Assembly: GCA_029565675.1 (NCBI GenBank)
Contig: JAKQNP010000030.1
Coordinates: forward strand, 1 to 45,826
Direction of reading: 5' to 3'
DNA from: a bacterium
GTDB taxonomy: Bacteria > Zhuqueibacterota > Zhuqueibacteria > Residuimicrobiales > Oceaniaggregativiventaceae
DNA length: 45,826 nucleotides
Position numbers and translations under genes: made by a program. Under the pieces are notes generated by a model. It saw nothing but the letters and a program-made list of their open reading frames with translations. It was not told the origin of the DNA and made no database searches. Of this stretch, positions 25,363 to 34,682 are shown one piece after another. The number at the start of each line of letters is the position of its first letter. Position 1 is the stretch's first letter.

Positions 25363-26024
25363 GGTTGGGTCTTGTTTGTTTGCATCGCTGTTTGTTGGAT
25401 CCAGCTCAGCCAATCGTTCATGCCCTCTCCGGTTTTGGCAGAAATCTCGATTACCTTCAGATCGGCATGCACGGACTGAATATGCGAGTAAAAAGCACGG
25501 CGGTCAAAGTCAAGCACAGAGACAAGATCGATTTTATTGAGCAGGCAAAGCGATGCTTCGCGAAAAACGCGGGGGTATTTGATCGGTTTATCCTCGCCTT
25601 CGGTGGTGCTGGCGATCACCACTTTGCAGTCCTCGCCCAAATCAAAGGCCGCGGGACAAACCAGATTGCCGACATTTTCGATGAACAGGAGGCGGCACTC
25701 TGGCAATAGAAGAGAATTCAAAGCATCGCGAACCAGGGCGGCATCCAGATGGCAGCCGCCCTGAGTGATGATCTGCACCGCCTGAAATCCGATCGCCGAA
25801 ATGCGCTGCGCGTCGCGGTCGGTTTGCACATCGCCTTCAATCACCGCAACATGAAGCGGATCCAGATGCAGCAAGGTTTTTTCGAGCAAAGTGGTTTTTC
25901 CAGCACCTGGCGAACTGAGCAGATTGACGGTAAATGTATGGTTTGTTTGCAATAATCGGCGATTCTGTGCCGCAATCTCGTCATTTTTTTCCAATATTCG
26001 TTTTTCGATTGTGATCACTGACAT
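25356..26024 (-). CDS. hypB: HypB nickel-insertion GTPase
   Basis: 222 aa. G1 loop LLSSPGAGKTTLLEK, Switch region GDVQTDRDAQRI, metal-binding QGGCHLDA, IENVGNLVCPAAFDLGE, and base-recognition NKIDLV. It lacks the N-terminal CxxCGC motif and the His-rich stretch of some HypB proteins, so it probably has no nickel-storage role. It works with HypA to insert Ni into the large subunit. Overlaps hypA by 10 nt. Confidence 0.95.
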   Translation of the reverse strand: MSVITIEKRILEKNDEIAAQNRRLLQTNHTFTVNLLSSPGAGKTTLLEKTLLHLDPLHVAVIEGDVQTDRDAQRISAIGFQAVQIITQGGCHLDAALVRDALNSLLLPECRLLFIENVGNLVCPAAFDLGEDCKVVIASTTEGEDKPIKYPRVFREASLCLLNKIDLVSVLDFDRRAFYSHIQSVHADLKVIEISAKTGEGMNDWLSWIQQTAMQTNKTQPC

Positions 26025-26365
26025 GTGTCCGTCTCCAGATCAGAAATCAACAGCTCATCGCCGCTCAGGATAACCAATTGGGTGGATTGACAGTGCGGAC
26101 AGAACAGATGGAGCTCATCGAGATCGAATTCCCTACCACATTTTCGGCAACGCGCTTGTGCCGGAACACGTTCGATGTGAAGGCAAGACCCGGCCAGCCG
26201 GGTGTTTTCGATGAGGATTTGATAACAGCTTTGCAATTGTTCTTCGATCAAAGGCTGCAATTCGCCGATTTTGCAATGCACGATTTTAAGCGATTTCATG
26301 GCATGTTCCTGCAGCGCAGCATCGACAAGATCGAAAATTTCTCTGGCCAGTTTCAACTCGTGCAC
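26015..26365 (-). CDS. hypA: HypA nickel chaperone
   Basis: 116 aa with a GTG start at 26365. This choice gives MHELKLAREIFD; HypA binds nickel through its N-terminal amine, His2 and Glu3. A TTG one codon upstream would give MVHEL and misplace the histidine. GGAGG ends 7 nt before the GTG. The zinc site CRKCGREF-n12-CPHC is intact. First gene of the hypABFCDE operon. Confidence 0.93.
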   Translation of the reverse strand: MHELKLAREIFDLVDAALQEHAMKSLKIVHCKIGELQPLIEEQLQSCYQILIENTRLAGSCLHIERVPAQARCRKCGREFDLDELHLFCPHCQSTQLVILSGDELLISDLETDTCQ

Positions 26366-26398
26366 CAACCATCCTCCAAGCGAAAAGACTTTCCAAGT

Positions 26399-26427
26399 AA
26401 AGTAACCGACTTGTGGATAAAACGCAA
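26399..26427 (-). promoter_or_regulatory. Candidate promoter of the hypABFCDE operon
   Basis: On the minus strand TTGCGT (26427-26422) is followed after 17 bp by TACTTT (26404-26399), about 34 bp upstream of the hypA start. Spacing is ideal, hexamers are moderate matches to sigma70. Confidence 0.45.
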
Positions 26428-26511
26428 TAAAAAAGGTGAGCAGCGGTCAGAAGCATTCAGGGTGTTTTTTGATTTCAGAGCCGACGTTTGAGTTGGGTTG
26501 CGAAAAAGGCA

Positions 26512-26576
26512 CTTTTCTCAACCGCATCAAGAATAAGCGATTGAATGTTTTTTGATTCGGTTAACACCGAATCTGG
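26512..26576 (+). repeat. 65-bp direct repeat, copy 2 (upstream of leuS)
   Basis: Partner of 19061-19125, same orientation, about 86 percent identical by eye. The palindromic core is perfect here: GATTCGG (26554-26560), spacer TTAACA, CCGAATC (26567-26573). It lies about 95 bp before the leuS ATG and at the outer edge of the hyp operon, so the two copies bracket the kinase and hyp genes. Confidence 0.8.
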
Positions 26577-26670
26577 CTACAATTTTAGCTTGTTTTAGTG
26601 CATTGGTTTTGATACATTTCCTGTTAATACAATGCAATGTTTTTGATCGCAAACCTGTACAAGGATCTGC

Positions 26671-29127
26671 ATGGAGAAAGAATATCAAGCCGCGCCAGTC
26701 GAAGCCAAATGGCAAAAGCAGTGGGATGAATCCGGTCTCTACCGGGTCGATATCCGCAACAGCGAGCGCAAACTATATTGTCTGGTGATGTTTATCTATC
26801 CATCTGGCGATAAAATGCATATCGGCCATTGGTACAATTACGCTCCAACCGACACCTGGGCTCGTTTTAAACGCATGCAGGGATACACCGTCTTTGAACC
26901 CATGGGGTATGATGCCTTTGGGCTGCCAGCGGAAAACTATGCCATAAAAAAGGGATTGCACCCGAGAATCAGCACGCAGAACAATATCCGTGTGATCCGC
27001 GAACAGCTGAAGAAAATCGGCGCCATGTATGACTGGGAAAAAGAGATCGATACCAGCGATCCCGAGTACTATAAATGGACGCAGTGGATGTTCTTGCAGA
27101 TGTACAAAAACAATCTGGCTTATCGCAAAAAAGCAGCCGTCAACTGGTGTCCGTCCTGCGCTACCGTTTTGGCCAGAGAACAAGTGATCAACGGCCATTG
27201 TGAACGATGTGACACTGAGGTGAGCACCCGCGACCTAGAACAGTGGTTTTTCAAGATCACCGATTATGCGGAACGGTTGCTGGAAGGGCATGACCGCATC
27301 GATTGGCCGGAAAAAACCATTGTGCAACAAAAGTACTGGATTGGCAAAAGCATCGGTGCCGCGATTCGGTTTCCTCTGAGCAAGGGTGGGGAGACCATTG
27401 AAGTTTTTACAACCCGCCCGGATACGGTCTACGGGGTGACCTATATGGTGTTGGCACCCGAACACCCGTTGGTCGACAGCCTGACCACGCCGGATCACCG
27501 GCAACAGGTAGAGGCCTATATCGACCAGACCCGGCGCATGAAAGAGATCGATCGAATGTCCCTGGAACGGGAAAAAACCGGTGTCTTTACCGGGAGCACC
27601 TGCATCAACCCGGTCAACAACAAGGAAATTCAAATCTGGATCGCCGATTATGTATTGGTGACCTATGGAACAGGTGCCGTGATGGCAGTTCCGGCTCATG
27701 ATCAGCGCGATTTTGAATTTGCCAAGCGCTATGGACTGGAAATCCTGGAGGTGATCGCGGCCGATGGTCAATCGGCGCAGCACGAAATGGATCGCGCTTA
27801 TGAAGATCCTGGTATCATGATCCATTCCGGGCCCTTCAACGGCACGCCGTCGACAGAAGGTATCCAGGCGGTGATCGATTTTCTCACTGAAAAGGGCTGG
27901 GGAGAGGCAAAAGTCAATTATCGTCTGCGCGACTGGTTGATTTCGCGGCAGCGCTATTGGGGAGCGCCGATTCCGATCGTCTATTGCGACCGGTGCGGCC
28001 AGGTACCGGTACCAGAAAAGGACCTGCCGGTTTTATTGCCGGAAAACGTTGAATTTAGCGGTAAAGGTCAATCGCCGTTGGCCAACAGTCCTGGATTTGT
28101 CAACGCCGCCTGTCCAAAATGCGGCGCACCTGCCCGGCGCGAAGTCGATACAATGGACACCTTTGTCTGTTCATCCTGGTATTTCTTGCGATTTCCCAAC
28201 CCGCACCTCAGCGATCGCCCCTTCGATGCCGATATCGTCCAAAAATGGCTGCCAGTCGATCAATACGTCGGCGGCTCTGAACACACGAATATGCATTTGC
28301 TCTATGCGCGGTTTTTCACCAAAGCTCTGCATGATTTCGGATTGATCGAGTTTGACGAGCCATTTAAACGCCTGGTGCATCAAGGAATTATCACTCATTC
28401 AGGCGCAAAAATGTCCAAATCGCACGGCAATGTTGTCAATCCGGATTCTTATGTGCAAAAATATGGTGCCGACACATTTCGCGTTTATATGATGTTTATG
28501 GGATCGTATGCAGATGGAGGCGACTGGAACGACGAGGGTATCGTTGGGGTTTCCAAATGGCTCAAGCGAGTTTGGCGCTTGATCTATCAGATCAAGGATA
28601 ATCCCCCTCAAGGCAATGAAAAAAATGAAATTAAAAAAGTTTCAAAGCAAATGCACCATGCCATAAAGATGATCAGCCTGGATATCGAGCGATTTCATTT
28701 CAATACCTGTATAAGCCGCCTGATGGAATTGGTCAATGAGATGTATCTTTACATCCAGAATGTTCCGGCCACCTCACAAAATCAAAAAGAATTGACGATG
28801 GTCGTCGAAAATCTGGTGCGTTTATTGGCGCCGTTTACGCCGCATTTTGCCGAGGAATTATGGCATGAATTGGGGCATCGCAACAGCGTTTGCAATGAAA
28901 CATGGCCATTATACGACGAATCACAGCTGGGTCTGGAAACCGTGCAGTTGGGCATACAAATCAACGGTAAAATTCGCGGACAAATTGTGATTCAGGTCGA
29001 CGCTGCAGATGAAGAAATTATTCAGAAAGCGGTTGAGGATGAAAAAATGAGCCGATATTTGACCGGCAAAGAAATCGTCAAATCGTTTGTCATTCAGAGG
29101 AAATTGATCGTTTTGGTTGTCAAATAA
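26671..29127 (+). CDS. leuS: Leucyl-tRNA synthetase
   Basis: 818 aa, class I synthetase attaching Leu to tRNA-Leu. The HIGH motif reads MHIGH (in YPSGDKMHIGHWYNYAPTD), with EPMGYDAFGLPAENYA after it. The CP1 editing domain contains TTRPDTVYGVTYMVLAPEHP and the DYVLVTYGTGAVMAVPAHD stretch. The KMSKS loop is GAKMSKSHGNVVNPD. The C-terminal anticodon and ubiquitin-like regions are complete. The start has no strong Shine-Dalgarno. A copy of the 65-bp repeat precedes the gene and a clear terminator follows it. Confidence 0.97.
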   Translation: MEKEYQAAPVEAKWQKQWDESGLYRVDIRNSERKLYCLVMFIYPSGDKMHIGHWYNYAPTDTWARFKRMQGYTVFEPMGYDAFGLPAENYAIKKGLHPRISTQNNIRVIREQLKKIGAMYDWEKEIDTSDPEYYKWTQWMFLQMYKNNLAYRKKAAVNWCPSCATVLAREQVINGHCERCDTEVSTRDLEQWFFKITDYAERLLEGHDRIDWPEKTIVQQKYWIGKSIGAAIRFPLSKGGETIEVFTTRPDTVYGVTYMVLAPEHPLVDSLTTPDHRQQVEAYIDQTRRMKEIDRMSLEREKTGVFTGSTCINPVNNKEIQIWIADYVLVTYGTGAVMAVPAHDQRDFEFAKRYGLEILEVIAADGQSAQHEMDRAYEDPGIMIHSGPFNGTPSTEGIQAVIDFLTEKGWGEAKVNYRLRDWLISRQRYWGAPIPIVYCDRCGQVPVPEKDLPVLLPENVEFSGKGQSPLANSPGFVNAACPKCGAPARREVDTMDTFVCSSWYFLRFPNPHLSDRPFDADIVQKWLPVDQYVGGSEHTNMHLLYARFFTKALHDFGLIEFDEPFKRLVHQGIITHSGAKMSKSHGNVVNPDSYVQKYGADTFRVYMMFMGSYADGGDWNDEGIVGVSKWLKRVWRLIYQIKDNPPQGNEKNEIKKVSKQMHHAIKMISLDIERFHFNTCISRLMELVNEMYLYIQNVPATSQNQKELTMVVENLVRLLAPFTPHFAEELWHELGHRNSVCNETWPLYDESQLGLETVQLGIQINGKIRGQIVIQVDAADEEIIQKAVEDEKMSRYLTGKEIVKSFVIQRKLIVLVVK

Positions 29128-29159
29128 CACAAAGTGGGCAATCGAGCGAAAAAAAAATG

Positions 29160-29192
29160 AGCGGCGTCTATTAAAATAGAGCCGCTTTTTTT
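29160..29192 (+). terminator. Rho-independent terminator of leuS
   Basis: AGCGGC-G-TCTATT pairs with AATAGAGCCGCT with a single bulge and a 2-nt loop, followed by a run of seven to eight T. It starts 33 nt after the leuS stop. Confidence 0.9.
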
Positions 29193-29207
29193 AACCAATA
29201 AAGAGAT

Positions 29208-29240
29208 AAAGAACGGGAAAAAAGAACGGGAAAAAAGAAC
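29208..29240. repeat. Short tandem repeat of AAAGAACGGGAAA
   Basis: Two perfect 13-bp units (29208-29220 and 29221-29233) plus a partial third, between the leuS terminator and the end of the TPR gene. Probably slippage; no function apparent. Confidence 0.7.
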
Positions 29241-29391
29241 AGCACCAAGCATGATTTGCAGCAGAATGGTTAAACAGATCAAATGGGGAGGGGGGAAAAC
29301 AGCAACATCGAAAAGGATCATTGCAGCATCGTTTTAGATCTTCATGTTAACATAACTAATATTATGCACAAATAAGTGCGCAAATTTACCG

Positions 29392-30783
29392 CTAATCCTT
29401 GCTCAGCTTCTCAAGCGCCTGCCGAGCCTTTTCCTTTAGCGGCGAATCGATCTTGTTCCACAAAATCTCTTCTAAATTCTGCTTGCCAGCGTCCGCTTGA
29501 CCCAACGCAATCAACAACTCTGCAAAATGATATCGCGCATTCAAATTGTTCGGATTCTGCCGAATCGACTCCTGCAAATATTTTAAACCTTCCTGCGATT
29601 TGCCCTGTGCAGCCAGATTCCTGCCCAGCAGAAAGAATGTCATGCTGTCCGATTTCCCCAAATCTATCGCCTTTTGCGCTGCGGCTGCCGCTTCCTGTGG
29701 ATTTTCTCGTATGTCGTGGATCATCGACAATTGCTTGTATAGACTGCCTTGATTCGGCGACAGAGCGATCGCTCGCTTGATCGATTGCATCGCTTCATTC
29801 AACAACCCCAACCGCAATTCACAGGACGATAGCGTTGACCACACTTCAGCATCTTTGCCGTCAATCGCCAAATATTTTTTGTATGCGACGCGCGCTGCTT
29901 GCAGGTCTCCATGGATAAATGACTGATAACCAATACGATATAGCTCCTGAGTGTCAGTAATCCCGGCGATGAAATCGCTGCCAGCACTTGTTGTGTTGCT
30001 TTCAGTCGTCTCGGTTTGGATCGATTGCCTCGCCAGATGACCCAGTTTGCCGTCCGGATCCAATTTCACCACCGCATTGAAACATCGATTGGCGTTGTCG
30101 CTGTCCCCTTGCGCAGTATAAATCTTGCCCAGACCAAAATAGGCGCGCGCTTCCTTTGGCGATTGGCTGATGGCCTTTTCGAAGCAGCGCACTGCATCCT
30201 CATAACGCCGTATAATGCTCATCACCGCGCCCAAATTGATCAGCGCATTGATGTTGTTTCGATCCAGCTGCAAACACGCCTTCAAATAGCTTTCCGCTTG
30301 CTCAAATTGGCGAAGTTTGCTGTAGACGCTGCCCAGTACCAAATAGGCCCGCTTGTAAACAGGACAAATGCGCACGGTTTCGAGCAACTGTTCGATCCCC
30401 TTTTGGCTTTCGCGCAACTCCAGGTAGGTCAATCCTAGGTTGTAATGCATATCGGGATCGATGCTATAAATTGAGAGCGCCGTCTGCCATCTTTCGATAG
30501 CCTGGCGATATTCTTTGCGTTTGAGATGAACCAGCGCAGCGCGATTTTCGGTGTCTGCCTCGACACCGGCTGAGGGGATATTCCAGGTGAGACGAACTTG
30601 AGGGCCGGAAAAAACGATCTGAAAATCGGTTGCAGCGCCGCGGTAACGCTCCGTCAGCAGCTGCCGCAACCGTGTTTGCTTCTCCCGTTCATCAATTGCA
30701 TCGGTTGGAGATAGTTCGCCAATGAGATCAGCCAGATCGATATCGACCTGTATCGACTTGTGCAGCATTTGTTCTGCAGTCAT
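29392..30783 (-). CDS. Cytoplasmic tetratricopeptide-repeat protein
   Basis: 463 aa without a signal peptide. A ~90-residue N-terminal region of unknown fold is followed by about ten TPR units, for example AALVHLKRKEYRQAIERWQTAL, AYLVLGSVYSKLRQFEQAESYL and ARAYFGLGKIYTAQGDSDNANR. A Ser/Thr-rich linker near residue 255 splits them into two blocks. TPR arrays mediate protein contacts; the partner cannot be named. It lies 38 nt downstream of a tRNA-Arg gene on the same strand, with no close protein-coding neighbour that hints at a role. Confidence 0.85.
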   Translation of the reverse strand: MTAEQMLHKSIQVDIDLADLIGELSPTDAIDEREKQTRLRQLLTERYRGAATDFQIVFSGPQVRLTWNIPSAGVEADTENRAALVHLKRKEYRQAIERWQTALSIYSIDPDMHYNLGLTYLELRESQKGIEQLLETVRICPVYKRAYLVLGSVYSKLRQFEQAESYLKACLQLDRNNINALINLGAVMSIIRRYEDAVRCFEKAISQSPKEARAYFGLGKIYTAQGDSDNANRCFNAVVKLDPDGKLGHLARQSIQTETTESNTTSAGSDFIAGITDTQELYRIGYQSFIHGDLQAARVAYKKYLAIDGKDAEVWSTLSSCELRLGLLNEAMQSIKRAIALSPNQGSLYKQLSMIHDIRENPQEAAAAAQKAIDLGKSDSMTFFLLGRNLAAQGKSQEGLKYLQESIRQNPNNLNARYHFAELLIALGQADAGKQNLEEILWNKIDSPLKEKARQALEKLSKD

Positions 30784-30821
30784 TCAAGCACCACCGCAGT
30801 TCCATTGGCATAATCAGTTTG

Positions 30822-30895
<74 letters not shown>

Positions 30896-30904
30896 GCTTG
30901 GTGA

Positions 30905-31786
30905 TCAGGTAAGCGAATTTTCTGCCGCCCGCACGGTATTCATCAACAGCATGGCTATTGTCATTGGGCCCACACCGCCGGGGACCGGGGTGATCGCCGC
31001 CGCTTTTTGCGAAACTCCGGCAAAATCGACGTCGCCGATTAAACGATAGCCGCGTTCGGCAGATGGATCTTCAACACGATTGACTCCAACATCAATGACC
31101 ACAACCCCTTCGCGAACCATATCGGCAGTGATCGTATTGGGTCGGCCGGAAGCTGCCACCAAGATATCCGCGCTGCGGGTGTGATCAGCCAAATTCTTGG
31201 TGCCGGTATGGCAAATTGTCACCGTGGCGTTGGCATGCTCTTTTTTTAACACCATCATAATGGCAAATGGCAGACCGACAATCAAACTTCGGCCAACCAC
31301 GACCACATGCTTGTTTTCCGGTGAATACCCATATCGCGCCAGCAGCTGTTGCATGCCAGCCGGTGTACAAGGCAAAAAACAATCCTGGCCGGCGACCAAA
31401 CGGCCGCGATTGATCGGATGAAACCCATCGACGTCTTTTTCCGGCAGAATCTGTTCGATTACGCGCTGTGTGGAAATTCCTTTTGGCAATGGCAATTGCA
31501 CGAGTATGCCGTGCACCTGCGGATTTTTGTTGAGCTTGTCGAGCAGATCAAGCACTTGTTTTTCTGGGGTTTCAGCCGGCAACCTGAGCGTTTCCGAACC
31601 GAGTCCGTACTTTTCACAGGTTTTCTGTTTGGTGCGGACGTAGACTTGCGATGCCGGATCATCTCCAACCAAAACAACCGACAAATGCGGAATGATTCCT
31701 TTGGCACTGAGGGCTGCAAGGCGCATTTGCAATTCGGTATAGATCTGCGCAGCAATTTCTTTTCCGTCGATCAATTTTGCCTGCAT
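30905..31786 (-). CDS. folD: FolD, methylenetetrahydrofolate dehydrogenase/cyclohydrolase
   Basis: 293 aa from the ATG at 31786 (MQAKLIDGKEIAAQIY), which has GAGGTG about 8 nt upstream; an upstream in-frame start would add 60 unrelated residues overlapping ymdB. Bifunctional C1-folate enzyme: 5,10-methylene-THF to 10-formyl-THF using NADP+. Motifs: YVRTKQKTCEKYG with the catalytic Tyr/Lys, VQLPLPKGI, PEKDVDGFHP, VVVGRSLIVGLP (NADP loop) and PVPGGVGPMTIAMLL. Ten nt after ymdB, so probably co-transcribed. Confidence 0.96.
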   Translation of the reverse strand: MQAKLIDGKEIAAQIYTELQMRLAALSAKGIIPHLSVVLVGDDPASQVYVRTKQKTCEKYGLGSETLRLPAETPEKQVLDLLDKLNKNPQVHGILVQLPLPKGISTQRVIEQILPEKDVDGFHPINRGRLVAGQDCFLPCTPAGMQQLLARYGYSPENKHVVVVGRSLIVGLPFAIMMVLKKEHANATVTICHTGTKNLADHTRSADILVAASGRPNTITADMVREGVVVIDVGVNRVEDPSAERGYRLIGDVDFAGVSQKAAAITPVPGGVGPMTIAMLLMNTVRAAENSLT

Positions 31787-31796
31787 AAAGTTCACC

Positions 31797-32582
31797 TCAA
31801 GGTAGAAATAAACGCTCGATCTCCCGAGCTCGGCCGCTTTCCTTCTCGATTCGCACCACCACACCGCATAACCGGTTGTTGCCATGCCCCACACGGTACC
31901 GCTCAGGCAATTGAGTGATAAATCTTTTAATTGCCACGTCGGTATCCATGCCGATGACCGAATCATGCGGACCGGTCATGCCTGCATCGGTGATATAGGC
32001 GGTTCCGCCTGGCAGAATTCGTTCATCTGCAGTTTGCACATGTGTATGGGTGCCGATGACGGCACTGACCTGTCCATCGAGAAACCAGGCAAATGCCATT
32101 TTTTCCGCCGTCGCTTCGGCGTGAAAGTCGATGAGCAGGATAGGAGTCTCTTGTTTGAGCTTTTCGATTTCGTGTTTGGTGCGTAAAAACGGGCAGTCAA
32201 TCGCATACATAAATGTTCGCCCCTGCGCATTGAGAACCGCTATTTTTCCTTTGCGGGTCTCCACCACAATTGAGCCTTTTCCCGGAACTGCTTCGGGATA
32301 ATTCAGAGGGCGCAAAACCCGGCTCTCATTGCGCAGATAGTTGCGAAACTCAGGTTGATTCCATGTGTGATTGCCGCCAGTTATGACATCGATGCCGAGA
32401 TTGCGATATTGGGTTGCCAATTGTTCGGTCAGTCCCAGACCATTGTATCCGTTTTCACCATTGGCGATGCAAAAATCGATATCATGTTTTTTACGCAGCC
32501 CAGGAAGAAAAAACTGCACCAACTCCAAACCCGGGCGTCCGATGATGTCGGCGATAAATAAAACATTGATTAAATCGCTCAC
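31797..32582 (-). CDS. YmdB-family metallophosphoesterase
   Basis: 261 aa with a GTG start. Matches the TIGR00282 / YmdB family, di-iron phosphodiesterases active on 2',3'-cyclic nucleotides in Bacillus. Metal-ligand motifs are visible: FIADIIGRPG, ANGENGYNG, GGNHTWNQPE, IDFHAEATAEK, IGTHTHVQTADE and TDAGMTGP. It follows the RNase Y gene by 45 nt, the same pairing seen in Firmicutes and many other bacteria. Confidence 0.93.
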   Translation of the reverse strand: MSDLINVLFIADIIGRPGLELVQFFLPGLRKKHDIDFCIANGENGYNGLGLTEQLATQYRNLGIDVITGGNHTWNQPEFRNYLRNESRVLRPLNYPEAVPGKGSIVVETRKGKIAVLNAQGRTFMYAIDCPFLRTKHEIEKLKQETPILLIDFHAEATAEKMAFAWFLDGQVSAVIGTHTHVQTADERILPGGTAYITDAGMTGPHDSVIGMDTDVAIKRFITQLPERYRVGHGNNRLCGVVVRIEKESGRAREIERLFLP

Positions 32583-32627
32583 ACAATTTCCATTCTACAT
32601 AAAAAATAGATCAATTCAAACACTTTT

Positions 32628-34190
32628 TTAACGAGCATACTCGATTGCCCGATACTCCCGGATTACAGTCACTTTGATTTGCCCAGGATATTCCATGGTG
32701 CCCTGAATTTTTTCGGCAATCTCATTGGCTAGAGTCTCAGACATGGCGTCGTCTATCTTTTCATGTTCAACGATCACCCGGATCTCTCTGCCGGCCTGAA
32801 TCGCAAAGGCTTTTCCGACGCCGGCAAAAGAAGTGGCTATAGTCTCCAGATTGGACAGCCGCTTGATATAACTTTCCAAGGTTTCGCGCCGCGCTCCCGG
32901 CCTGGATCCGCTCACCGCATCGGCTGCCTGCACCAGAATGGCAATCGGTGAAATCGGCTCCACATCCTCATGGTGTGCCAGGATAGAATTGACGACAATG
33001 GGATGTTCACCGTATTTTTGTGCCATTTCTGCGCCGATCTGTGTGTGGGTGCCATCGGCGTAGCGGTCTATCGCTTTGCCGATATCGTGCAACAATCCGG
33101 CGCGCTTGGCCAGATTGCCATCCAGTCCCAAACTGGCGGCCATGAGGCCTGTCAGATAACTGACTTCGATGGCATGCAGCAGGACATTTTGTCCATAGCT
33201 GGTTCGGTATTTGAGTTTGCCCAGTAGTTTGACCAATTCAGGATGAAGGCTGGCGATGCCGGTTTCCAAAAGAGCCCTCTCCCCTTCTTCGACCACTTTT
33301 TCTTCCATCTCTTGCTGGACTTTGGTGACGACCTCCTCGATGCGACTTGGATGAATTCGGCCGTCGGCGATCAATCTTTCCAACGAGATGCGCGCGATTT
33401 CGCGGCGCAAAGGATCGAATCCGGACAACACCACGGCTTCAGGGGTATCATCGACAATCACTTCGACTCCGGTCGCCTGTTCAAAGGAACGAATATTGCG
33501 CCCTTCGCGTCCGATAATTCGACCTTTCATTTCGTCGTTTGGCAAGTTAACCACCGATACGGTGGTTTCAGTTGAATGGTCGGCCGCGGTCCGCTGTATG
33601 GCCTGAATGATGATCTCTTTGGCCTCCCGGTTGGCTGTTTGTCGTGCGCGGTCTTTGATCTCTTTGACGATTTGTGCAGCCTCTTGCTTGGCTTTTTCGG
33701 TCATATTTTGCAGGAGAAGTCGTTTGGCGTCCTCGCTGGTCATGCCGCTCAGCTTTTCCAGGCGGCTGTTCTGTTCTTCCATCGACTGCTGCAGCTCGTC
33801 GCTCAATTTCTTGAGCTCTTCTTGCTGGGAACGAAACTTCTTTTCGGTTTCATTGAGTTCGTTTTCTTTTTTGGTGATAAAATCATGACGTCGATCGAGG
33901 TTCAGATCACGGGCATTGAGCTTGTTTTCCAGCTTGCTCAATTCGTTGCGCCGTGATTTGATTTCATTATCGAGATTCTGCTTCAGGTGCAGCCACTCGT
34001 CCTTTGCCTCCAAAAGCTTTTCTTTTTTCAGAGTTTCGGCTTTTTTCTCCGCTTCTGCGAGAATGACCTCGGCTGATTTTTCTGCATGGCCAATTTTTTT
34101 CTTGGCAACACTCTTGGAAACAAACCATCCAATAACAAAAGAACATATGGCAACAACCACCGCCAAAGGAATGGCGACAAGAAGATTCAT
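32628..34190 (-). CDS. rny: Ribonuclease Y
   Basis: 520 aa. N-terminal membrane helix (residues 2-25), long charged coiled coil (about 30-190, many [10 protein letters not shown]-type heptads), KH domain ([20 protein letters not shown]), and HD domain with [20 protein letters not shown] and [11 protein letters not shown]. Membrane-bound endoribonuclease that starts mRNA decay. GGAGGGCAC just precedes the ATG. A structured RNA gene lies between this gene and zapA. Confidence 0.96.
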   Translation of the reverse strand: MNLLVAIPLAVVVAICSFVIGWFVSKSVAKKKIGHAEKSAEVILAEAEKKAETLKKEKLLEAKDEWLHLKQNLDNEIKSRRNELSKLENKLNARDLNLDRRHDFITKKENELNETEKKFRSQQEELKKLSDELQQSMEEQNSRLEKLSGMTSEDAKRLLLQNMTEKAKQEAAQIVKEIKDRARQTANREAKEIIIQAIQRTAADHSTETTVSVVNLPNDEMKGRIIGREGRNIRSFEQATGVEVIVDDTPEAVVLSGFDPLRREIARISLERLIADGRIHPSRIEEVVTKVQQEMEEKVVEEGERALLETGIASLHPELVKLLGKLKYRTSYGQNVLLHAIEVSYLTGLMAASLGLDGNLAKRAGLLHDIGKAIDRYADGTHTQIGAEMAQKYGEHPIVVNSILAHHEDVEPISPIAILVQAADAVSGSRPGARRETLESYIKRLSNLETIATSFAGVGKAFAIQAGREIRVIVEHEKIDDAMSETLANEIAEKIQGTMEYPGQIKVTVIREYRAIEYAR

Positions 34191-34205
34191 GTGCCCTCCA
34201 TAACT

Positions 34206-34323
34206 AAAAAACCCGGTTCATGCAATGAATTGGTCCAAACAAAGATCGCCGCGCGCTGCTGTGACCGTTGCGCGATCGACTGCCTTTGTTTGGCAACCAG
34301 ACAATTCCGGCATTCCGGGTTGC
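34206..34323 (-). ncRNA. Structured RNA between zapA and rny, 6S-like candidate
   Basis: On the minus strand an outer stem AACCCGG/CCGGGTT (34321-34315 with 34216-34210) encloses small asymmetric loops. Next come GAATT/AATTC (34307-34303 with 34231-34227) and a perfect 10-bp helix CCAAACAAAG/CTTTGTTTGG (34293-34284 with 34244-34235), then GATCGC/GCGATC near the apex. The 3' side ends CCGGGTTTTTT, so transcription should stop there. A long irregular rod directly downstream of zapA is where 6S RNA (ssrS) sits in many bacteria. At about 118 nt it is shorter than usual 6S RNA and its central bubble is small, so the family call is tentative; it could instead be an elaborate terminator. Confidence 0.5.
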
Positions 34324-34353
34324 AAAAAAATGAAACTAATGTGCCGACAGGAT

Positions 34354-34671
34354 CTAGAGCTGGCGCTCCTCCGTCAAATCGTTGAACCCTTTTTCGAGTC
34401 TTCTGGTCAGCTCGTTAACTTTTTCTTGTAGTTGAGCGACCCGCTTTCTCTCGATCTCGCGCTGTTGCAACAACTCATCAGTGATATTCATCGCCGCCAA
34501 AATGGCGATTTGATGCAAAGGACGATTCGGTTTGCTGCGTTGGACTTCATGCATTTTGGCGTCCACATAATCCGCTACCTTGCGTATGTAATGCGCGTTG
34601 GCATTTGACTTGAGCGGATATTCGTAACCAAATATCTGCACCTTGAGTATATTGTCGTCACTTGTCATCAT
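34354..34671 (-). CDS. zapA: ZapA-like cell division protein
   Basis: 105 aa. N-terminal beta part with VQIFGYEYPLKSNANAHYIRKVADYVD, then QIAILAAMNITDELLQ and a coiled-coil helix to the C-terminus, the ZapA layout. ZapA crosslinks FtsZ protofilaments at the division ring. Two adjacent Met codons leave a one-residue start ambiguity. It lies 11 nt after a small coiled-coil gene on the same strand. Confidence 0.88.
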   Translation of the reverse strand: MMTSDDNILKVQIFGYEYPLKSNANAHYIRKVADYVDAKMHEVQRSKPNRPLHQIAILAAMNITDELLQQREIERKRVAQLQEKVNELTRRLEKGFNDLTEERQL

Positions 34672-34682
34672 CAGACCTGATG

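Noticed and set aside
29208-29240. CRISPR-like array from the AAAGAACGGGAAA repeats
   Set aside because: Units are directly adjacent without spacers, and no cas genes occur in the window.
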